This document shows, in pieces, positions 46,819 to 54,100 of a stretch of 57,200 nucleotides of DNA. Position 1 is the first letter of the stretch. Each line of letters begins with the position of its first letter. The notes beneath the pieces were generated by a model. It saw nothing but the letters and a program-made list of their open reading frames with translations, searched no databases and was not told where the DNA came from. The translations under genes were made by a program, and so were the position numbers. This stretch comes from a virus, in IMG/VR virus record IMGVR_UViG_3300032331_001209, positions 1-57,200 of that record; one strand, 5' to 3'.

Positions 46819-48362
46819 GGCACACCTTCAAGGATTTCGTTGAGCGCGGCCTGCGTCTGGGCCTCGTCTCGCTTGCCAGTCACCATAGGCACTTCCTGCG
46901 ATGTCATGATCCTGCGACACGCCCATTCCACCCTCGCGAAGTAGTTCTGGAAGGGCGCTTGGTCACGGGACTTGAGGCACTGGAACAGCACCTTGTTCTG
47001 GGACCGTAGGTCGTTGTCAACGTAGCTGGCCGTCACGATGTCGGAGCTACGCTCGCACTCGTTCGCGTAGGACAGGTGCGTGAGGTTGTACGGGCCGTTC
47101 GTGTAGTTGCCACCATTGGCGCTGGCCTTCTCTGCCGCCTTCTCCGCAGCCTTGTAGCCCTCGCGGCTGATCTGGAAGAGGTTGACCACCGCCATACCCG
47201 CGCCACGATTGAAGTTCATGGCGAGGCGCTTCAAGTCGCGGAGCACTTCATTCAACCGTTCGGTGGTGCTCGGCACCCACTGCCTCGGGGCGAGCAGACC
47301 CGCGTGGTCCACGAACAGGAGGTTGAACGGTGACTTGCTGTAGATGAGCTCGGCCTTCGCCCGGAGGTCGGCCACGTTGAAGTCGTTCTTGTCCGGGTCG
47401 GACACCTCGATGTGGATCTTGCCGTACAGCCCGCTGTTGAAGTCGGGGATGACGTAGTTGACGAGGAACTCCTTCTCGTGGGCGGCGAGCTTGCCGTCGC
47501 GGATCTTCCCGTAGTCCAGCCCGACGTTCGGGCCGGGAGACTTCTGCACCCCAAGCTGGATGCGGATGTCTCGGAACTTCCCGTGCAGCGAGTGCATCGC
47601 GTAGAGAATCCTACGGCACTGGGAGTAGGGCATCTCCAGCGAGAAGATGAGCCCGTCGTACTTGTAGTAGACGGCTTGGTTGTAGAGCCAGTTGAGGGCG
47701 AGCGTGGACTTCAGACCGCCCGTGAACGCGGCGTGCGTCCAGAGCTCAAACTTCTTGGCCCCGCCAAGGGCTTCGTCCATCTGGGTGATGCCCGTGTACT
47801 GACCGATACCCGCCGTCGGGTCGCTCTCGACCTTCTCGTACTCGCGCTTGAAGTCCTCGCCGTCGAGGGTGATCTCGCCCGACAGTCTCGCGCCCGTCGT
47901 GGGCATCACGATGTCGTGCGACTTGTTGACCATGTAGCGGACGGCGTCCATCGGCCCACGGAGGTGCCGGGACTTCTTGCCCTCCTTCACCTCGACGCCC
48001 GTCTGGAGAATCTGCGACGCCTCGCGGAGGATGTCTCCCACCATGCGAGAGCGCCGTTCCTCGGCACGCTCCTCCAGACGCTTGATGAAGTCGCCCCGGA
48101 ACACGGGCTTCAGCGGAGCGAGCACCTCCAAGCGGTCGCCCGCCTCGGGGTTCTTGACGTTCTCAAAATGGGAACGGATGGTGCGAACGTCTGGGACGTG
48201 GTTGTGCGTCTGTGCGAAGTCCCGCACGAACTCCCACAACACCGTGTCCTCGGGCACGTCGAAGCCCAGCCCGCTGTCGGAGAGGGCGAGGTAGTTACGG
48301 AACGCGAGCTCCTTGTCGTCGGAGGGCAGCGCGATAAAGCACGAGCGTAGGAGGAATCTCAC
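46815..48362 (-). CDS. dnaB: DnaB-like replicative helicase
   Basis: This 515-residue protein starts at GTG 48362, overlapping the previous stop (GTGA). Residues 185-480 match the RecA-like DnaB C-terminal domain: ITQMDEALGGAKKFELWTHA, Walker A AFTGGLKST (212-220), LIFSLEMPYSQCRRILYAMH, Walker B NLLFVDHAGLLAPR and a C-terminal nucleotide-sensing strand (MAVVNLFQISREGYKAAEKA). The P-loop reads GGLKST rather than the common G.GKS/T, a variant. Residues 1-170 are a helical N-terminus of the type that binds primase. It unwinds DNA at the phage fork, with the zinc-finger primase and loader-like protein encoded beside it. Confidence 0.9.
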   Translation of the reverse strand: MRFLLRSCFIALPSDDKELAFRNYLALSDSGLGFDVPEDTVLWEFVRDFAQTHNHVPDVRTIRSHFENVKNPEAGDRLEVLAPLKPVFRGDFIKRLEERAEERRSRMVGDILREASQILQTGVEVKEGKKSRHLRGPMDAVRYMVNKSHDIVMPTTGARLSGEITLDGEDFKREYEKVESDPTAGIGQYTGITQMDEALGGAKKFELWTHAAFTGGLKSTLALNWLYNQAVYYKYDGLIFSLEMPYSQCRRILYAMHSLHGKFRDIRIQLGVQKSPGPNVGLDYGKIRDGKLAAHEKEFLVNYVIPDFNSGLYGKIHIEVSDPDKNDFNVADLRAKAELIYSKSPFNLLFVDHAGLLAPRQWVPSTTERLNEVLRDLKRLAMNFNRGAGMAVVNLFQISREGYKAAEKAAEKASANGGNYTNGPYNLTHLSYANECERSSDIVTASYVDNDLRSQNKVLFQCLKSRDQAPFQNYFARVEWACRRIMTSQEVPMVTGKRDEAQTQAALNEILEGVP

Positions 48363-49162
48363 TTACCAAACCCCTTCGCGTTACGCCTCTTGGGTGTAGG
48401 CTCGGGACGCTCGATGCGCGTCGTGGTTCCCGTGGAAGCACCGGGCGACGAGTACCCGGCGGACAGTGTGAGCGGGTTGCCCGTCGAGACAGGAGCCCTC
48501 TGGGTGCTACCCACCATCTCGATGGTGAGCCCGGGTTGGAGGTCGTCCAGCACCAGCCGCTCCCATTGGGAGACGTGGTGCAGCCCGTCCTTGCTGAATG
48601 CGAGGTGCGAGGGGTCGAAGCGCCGGGTGGGTTGGTCCACCACCCACGTCGGCTTGCCGACGTGCGCCCGGTGGTACAGGGCCTCCAAGAGAACTTCCGG
48701 GGTGGCGACGTTCCGCGCCGACTTGACGCCCAGACGGATCACCAAGAGCTCGGGCGGGTCCACGAGGTCCACCAACGTGGCCTTCTCGGTGGAGACCGTG
48801 GCCGCGTCGGGGTCGAGAATCTCCTTGCCGACGAGCCCGATGGGCGAAAGCCACGCGGTCATGAGGTCACTGTCCGTGACCACCTTGAAGCCCCAGTACG
48901 GGCCAGCCCGCAGGGCGACGTGACGGAGGTGCGCTCGGAGAGAGTCGTCCGTCGCCGTGACGTACAGGTTGGTGCCCGTGTGGTCCGAGAGAGGCGACTT
49001 CTCGATCTTGGGGGCCGACGAGAGCCCAGCCCACCCACGGTTGACGTTCCGCACCGTGTCCCGTGCAATCTGGCACGCGCACGGCTTCGTGAGAGGGATG
49101 CCCCGCGCGTCGGTGCCCGCGTCGAGGTACCCCGTGCCGTAGCACTTGTCGCAACCCGTCAT
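48359..49162 (-). CDS. Helicase-loader-like protein lacking ATPase motifs (267 aa)
   Basis: From ATG 49162 it begins MTGCDKCYGTGYLDAGTDAR, then CACQ, a DnaJ-like zinc knuckle often at the start of phage helicase loaders. The middle has PPELLVIRLGVKSARNVATP, EVLLEALYHRAHVGKPTWVV, matching the DnaC/IstB pattern (LLVIDDLG.E....VL..L...R...KPT). The acidic Walker B residues are missing (VIRLGV) and no GxxGxGKT is present upstream. It is therefore probably a loader relative that has lost ATP binding and acts as an adaptor. It ends with GTGA overlap into the DnaB-like gene, as loaders do. Confidence 0.6.
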   Translation of the reverse strand: MTGCDKCYGTGYLDAGTDARGIPLTKPCACQIARDTVRNVNRGWAGLSSAPKIEKSPLSDHTGTNLYVTATDDSLRAHLRHVALRAGPYWGFKVVTDSDLMTAWLSPIGLVGKEILDPDAATVSTEKATLVDLVDPPELLVIRLGVKSARNVATPEVLLEALYHRAHVGKPTWVVDQPTRRFDPSHLAFSKDGLHHVSQWERLVLDDLQPGLTIEMVGSTQRAPVSTGNPLTLSAGYSSPGASTGTTTRIERPEPTPKRRNAKGFGK

Positions 49163-49368
49163 CACTTCGCCTCCGGGGTATTCCCGCACACGACGCAATA
49201 CCCGTCCCATCCACGAACGCAGTCCATCCGCACCTCGATGCACCGCTCGTACTGGCGGACGAGCCCGCACCGTAGGCAGCACAATGCCTTACGCCCCGCG
49301 TCCATGTTCTGGCATGGCTTCGGGTTCGCCGGGTCGGAACCCCGGCACGCCTCGTCCAGCGGGGTCAC
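49162..49368 (-). CDS. Small Cys-rich zinc-finger protein (68 aa)
   Basis: GTG 49368 overlaps the preceding stop. KALCCLRCGLVRQYERCIEV and DGYCVVCGNTPEAK supply six Cys, enough for one or two zinc sites. The first 20 residues are polar. It is a typical small accessory protein of this operon, with function unknown. Confidence 0.6.
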   Translation of the reverse strand: MTPLDEACRGSDPANPKPCQNMDAGRKALCCLRCGLVRQYERCIEVRMDCVRGWDGYCVVCGNTPEAK

Positions 49369-49481
49369 GGCTCTTCCTTCTCCCTCGACAACTCCCGCAG
49401 AACTTCAAGGAGTCGGGACATCCGGCGCAACCACTCGCACCACCCCTCCCGGTCGCGGGCGTCCCGCTTGGCCCCCCTCAC
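49365..49481 (-). CDS. Short basic helical protein (38 aa)
   Basis: GTG 49481 overlaps the helicase stop (GTGA) and its TGA overlaps the next GTG. It reads VRGAKRDARDREGWCEWLRR, MSRLLEVLRELSREKEEP, a basic start and a helix. The double overlap fits this operon and makes real translation likely. Function unknown. Confidence 0.5.
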   Translation of the reverse strand: MRGAKRDARDREGWCEWLRRMSRLLEVLRELSREKEEP

Positions 49482-51121
49482 TTGTGCCTCGCGCGGGCGT
49501 CGGAGACGAGCTCCGCGAACAGGTCGGACAGGTCGTTGGTGGCGTCCACGGTCACTCCCGTGTCGGTCTCACCCTTGATGCGCTTGCCGAGAACGCTCTC
49601 GACCAGCCCCATCTTCTTGGTGAGCACCTTCACCACCCGGTCGTCGATGGTCCCCTCGGCCACGAGGTGAATGGCGTAGCAGCGGTCGTGCGTGCTCCCG
49701 ATACGGATCATGCGCCCGAGGATCTGGAGGTAGTCCCCGGCAGACCACGGGGTGTCGTAGAAGATGAGGGCCTTGGCGGCTTGGAGGTTGATGGCCTCGG
49801 CAGCGGCGGTCGTGATGGCGCACACCCTCGCGTCGCTCTTGGGGTCTTGGAAGGCGTCCTGCGAGGTCTTGCGCTCCCGCTCGTCCTCCTCGCCCGTGAT
49901 CCGCACCGCCCGCACCCCTTTCTTCTTGAGGGCCGGGACGATGATGTCCACCATCTTGCGAAACCGGGTGAACACGATGACCTTCTCGCCGTCGAGCTCT
50001 CCGTCCGTGATGAGCTCCAACAGGGCATCCAGCTTCTCGCTCTCTCCATCTACCCCGATGAGCTCCGGGTGGTTCACGATCTGCTGGCAGTAGGTGACGG
50101 CGGTGAGCTTGGTGACCTCTTTCTCTTCGGTCTGCCCGGTCTTCTCACCGACGAGGAGCAGCCCCTCCAGCGCCTCTTGGTACTTGGCCTCCTGCAACTT
50201 GGTCATGCCCACTTTGACGTGGCGCGTCACGAGGGGCGGGAGCTCACTCGCCACCTCAAACTTGGGACGCCCGAGAAAGTACGGGTCGATCTTCTTGCGG
50301 AACTCCTCGATGTCCCTCTGTCGGTACCCGACGATCACGGGCACCTGCCTACGAGTACCCGGAAGCACCTGCATCCGGGTGATGCAGTACTCGTTGAGGA
50401 AATGGTTGCGAGAGCCAAACAGCCCCGGCACCACCACTCCGTACACGCCCCAGCCCTCGATGAGGTTGTTCTTGATGAGGGTGGCGGTCAGCGCCCACGT
50501 TCGGTCGGCCTTCGACGACAGGTACTTGCAGACTTGGTGAACCTGCGTCTCGTGGTTCTTGTACGCCGCAGCTTCATCCGTGATGAGGACGTACCCATCG
50601 TAGTCCTGTAGGTCCGCGAAGTCCTGCACCGCCGTGCGGTAGCCCATGACCAGCACGGTCGGTCCCTTCGCCGCCCAGAAGGCGTCGCGGATCTTCTGGC
50701 GCTGCGTGGGAGACCCACGGCCCACGAACGGGGTGACGCCCACGGTGAACTTGCGGAACTCCCCCGCCCATTGTTCCACCGATGACTTGCTGGTGAGAAT
50801 CAGCACCTTCAAGTCAGGCGTGCGCTCCCACAGGTAGCACAGGGCCGAAATCGACTGGAGGGTCTTCCCGAGCCCGGTGTCGTCACCAAGCAGGAACCGC
50901 TTCATGGCAAGGAGGTGCATCACCCCCTGCACTTGGTAGTAGCGGAGCTTGAGGGGGCGGGACACACCGTCGAAGCCCGTGAAGCTCTCTCGGAGCAGCG
51001 GGCTGTGCCGCGCCTCCAAGTCCGTGCGCTCACGGATCTTCTTGAGCTTCTCGTAGGCGGGGTTGGGAGGGAGGGCGTCGGCGGGTGTTTCGTCGGTGGG
51101 GAGCAAGTCGTCGGTGGACAT
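49478..51121 (-). CDS. SNF2/DEAD-type superfamily II helicase
   Basis: This 547-residue protein has the SNF2 layout: LRYYQVQGVMHLLAMKRFLL (Q-motif-like), motif I GDDTGLGKT (79-87), VLILTSKSSVEQW (Ia), motif II ITDEAAAYKN (DEAA instead of DEAH), motif III WALTATLIKNN, then the second RecA-like half with VIVFTRFRKMVD, INLQAAKALIFYDTPWSAGD and motif VI ILGRMIRIGSTHDR. Such proteins move along or remodel DNA and in phages assist replication, recombination or host takeover. It starts the long minus-strand operon behind a GGGCGTAACGT element; GGAG lies just before the ATG. Confidence 0.92.
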   Translation of the reverse strand: MSTDDLLPTDETPADALPPNPAYEKLKKIRERTDLEARHSPLLRESFTGFDGVSRPLKLRYYQVQGVMHLLAMKRFLLGDDTGLGKTLQSISALCYLWERTPDLKVLILTSKSSVEQWAGEFRKFTVGVTPFVGRGSPTQRQKIRDAFWAAKGPTVLVMGYRTAVQDFADLQDYDGYVLITDEAAAYKNHETQVHQVCKYLSSKADRTWALTATLIKNNLIEGWGVYGVVVPGLFGSRNHFLNEYCITRMQVLPGTRRQVPVIVGYRQRDIEEFRKKIDPYFLGRPKFEVASELPPLVTRHVKVGMTKLQEAKYQEALEGLLLVGEKTGQTEEKEVTKLTAVTYCQQIVNHPELIGVDGESEKLDALLELITDGELDGEKVIVFTRFRKMVDIIVPALKKKGVRAVRITGEEDERERKTSQDAFQDPKSDARVCAITTAAAEAINLQAAKALIFYDTPWSAGDYLQILGRMIRIGSTHDRCYAIHLVAEGTIDDRVVKVLTKKMGLVESVLGKRIKGETDTGVTVDATNDLSDLFAELVSDARARHK

Positions 51122-51128
51122 GGCTCCA

Positions 51129-51143
51129 GACGTTACGCCCGCC
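51129..51143 (-). promoter_or_regulatory. GGGCGTAA-type promoter/operator before the SNF2 helicase operon
   Basis: The minus strand reads GGCGGGCGTAACGTC, with CTGGAGCC and then the ATG at 51121. It heads the replication block. Confidence 0.55.
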
Positions 51144-51184
51144 CATCGGACCCAATCGAAATTCGCCCCGAGAGGGGCTGGTTC

Positions 51185-54100
51185 TCACGGGTTGTACGGG
51201 GCAGGCTTGGTGGCCGGGTCACGGGTCGAGCGGGTGCGCCCTCGGTCCATCGGGAGCCCGGGGAGGCGGTAGCGATCCACCGCCGAGTAGCCCTCACCGT
51301 AGCCCGTGGGAGAGTTGAGGCCCGTGAGGGTCACCCCGTCTATGGTCGTGACGGGCGTCCCGTAGACGGCTTGGGTGAACACGAGCATCTGGATCTCGTC
51401 GCCCTCGGTGCGGGTCGTGGCCGAAGCCTCCTCAAAGTAGTTCCGCACGAGCACCGCTTTGCACGCCAGCACCGCCCCCTTGAGGACGGGTTGCGCCGCC
51501 GCGCCGAAGGAGTCCACCGCCCACGTCACGGGTCCGCCCGGGGCCACCCCCGAGAGGACGAAGCCCGCGCCGCCACCACGGTAGATGCGGAACACCTTGG
51601 AGCCCGACGGACCCGTGGTGTACGGGACGTACTGGAGGATCGCCCCGTCGGTCATCGAGAGCACCGTCCCGGGCTCGCCCAAGAATCGGCTGTACTCCGT
51701 GCCGCCGCTGGTGAGGGGGAGGGTCTCGTACACGGCCCGGAGGCTCCCTTGGTACGACCGCAGGGAGGTCGCCCCGTCGCCCAAGATGTTCTCCGCGAGG
51801 AAGTCCGAGTCCGACACCAAGATCCCCAGCGGCAACCGCTCCGTCATCCCCGTGAGAGAAATGATCGAGTTGCCGTTCCCGGCATTCGCGGGGATGTTGC
51901 GACCACCCACGAAGAACGCCGCCGTGCGCGGCGGGGAGTTCCCGCTCTGGACGAAGGCCGTGGAGGCGATGTCCCCCGTGAACAACGTGGTGAACTGGAT
52001 GTTGATACTGGCGAGGACGTTGCCCGGAATCCGAAGGGTGACGCCCACCACCGCCCCGTTGGCCGACGCCGAGAAGTAGGGCGACAGGTTTGAGTCACCA
52101 TTGATGAGAGAGGCAAGCTCCGAGGCGTAATCGGCGTTGTCTACCGCCGACGCTACGGCGACCGTCACGGCCACGGGCATCCCTTCCGCGTACAGGGTCA
52201 CCGAGAGGCCGTTCGCCAAGGCGACCGCGTAGTCGAGAACTTGAAACGTCGCCGCGCCGAAGGTGCGAAGCTCGGCGTAGGGGTCGGTCGCCAAGCCCGT
52301 GTTCTGACCCGCCGTGAACGCACGGGGCAGCACCCTCCACGGAAGCTGAAGAGGGTCGTTGGGGATGCGGGACTTGCCTTGAAGGTTGCGAGCGTTCGGG
52401 TCGATGTACCCACAGTCGAGGGCCGTGTTGGTGTACATCTGCCCGCCGATCTTGCCCGTGCCCAGCGTCGTGTAGAAGTCCATCGTCGCCAGCACCTCGA
52501 TGGCGCGGGGGTTCGGCGTCTGGATGAGGCTCTGATTGATAGGCACCCCGACGTTGTAGGCGTCGCTCTGCGGGATCTGCCCGTAGCGGGAGCCGTAGTC
52601 GCCGGGTTGCAGCGGCCCCGATGCGGTCGTCTGGTACGGGTTGCCTTGGTACACCGTGCGCCCGTACACCTCGTAGGGCGTCGAGCCCGAGGGCGGGGCG
52701 AACGGGAGGATCATCTTGACCCCACCCGAGAGCTCCCTGTTGGTGGTCGTCGTGACCGTGGACCCGTTCCCGGCGTGCGCCCGAGCGAGCACCCAGTTGT
52801 TCTTGTTGATGAAGCCCTCGCCAAACCCGAAGACCACGCACTCGACGACGTAGTCGAAGTCGTCGAAGGTGTTGCCCGCGACGTAGGTGGGGATGCGCGT
52901 GATGTCGAAGGCCGTGTCGGGGACGATGTATGTGTGCGAGTCGCTCTGGTTCGTGAAGGTGTTGGCCCCACCTTGCCGGATGAAGAGGGTCTGCTTGGTG
53001 GCGTCCTCGCGGAGGAGGTTGACCGGGGGGTTCACGATGGGCGTGATGCGGTCAGAGTTCAGAAACGCTCCGACGTTGGTGTTTCCGGCCATCTTGGTGA
53101 CGAAGTCGTTGTACTCGTACACACCATAGACGCGGGCGATGCCGAGGTACGGAGGTAGCTCCACGCCCTTGAGCCCCGTGCCGAGGTCAGAACTCACCAC
53201 GTCGGTGAGGGTGACCTTCCGTGCTGCGTAGCCGCTATGGTCGGTGGTCACCACGCTGACGTTGGTGCCGTAGTCGTTCGGGTTGAGCGTCGAGGGCCGG
53301 GTGACCATGAGGACCGACAGGACGCCCGGTGCCGTGCCGTTGTCCAACCCACCGACGATGTAGAACACGTCGTCGGTCGGCGTCGGGCCGTCCGCGAACA
53401 GGTGGTTGATCCCCGGGTACACGGGGTCCGTCGTGCCCGTGCGGGTGTGGTACGGGATGTCCTGCCGTCCGAAGCGAGGCATGAACTCCGGGGGCACCGC
53501 GTAGGCGGCGGTCAGCGCCGACTGGAAAATGTTGAGCGCGTTCTTGTGGTTGCTGTTCGGGTAGTTGGCAAGGCCGACGAGCGTGGGTCCGGGCACCGAG
53601 TCTGGGACGTTGAACCCCTTCATGATCGAGGTCAACGCCGTGAACGGGCGGAAGATCACGGTCTTGCTGCCGAGGTCCACGAAGAGTTCTGCCTCGCGGT
53701 CCTGCTCCGTGAGGCCCACCACCTCGCCGCCGAAGTCCGTCGTCCACGGGGCGGCGATGCCCCGGTTCGGGAGTCGGTTCCAGAGTTGAACCTGCGTGGG
53801 CTCGTACACGGGCGTCCCGTCCGGGTAGCCCGTGTCCGTGATGAACTGCGAGTCCGTCACGGAAGCCGGGGTCCGCACGAACTCCGCAGGGGCGTTGGCC
53901 ACGGCGAAGCGAGTGATTCGGTCGGGCACGCGAGGAGACGACCCGTGGTTCGGAGCCCAGAGGAGGTCCATCGTGAGGGTGGCCTTGGAAGCCACAGGGA
54001 CGAGCTTGGCCGGGGATGAACCGTCTTCCTCCAGCGGTTGGGAAACATCCCCCCACGGGGTCGTGTTGCTGTACCGAGTGGTGTTGGTGCCTTGGAGGTC

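Noticed and set aside
48536-50611. A 691-codon plus-strand frame opposite the SNF2 helicase and loader
   Set aside because: Shadow of real minus-strand genes, with no recognisable domain.
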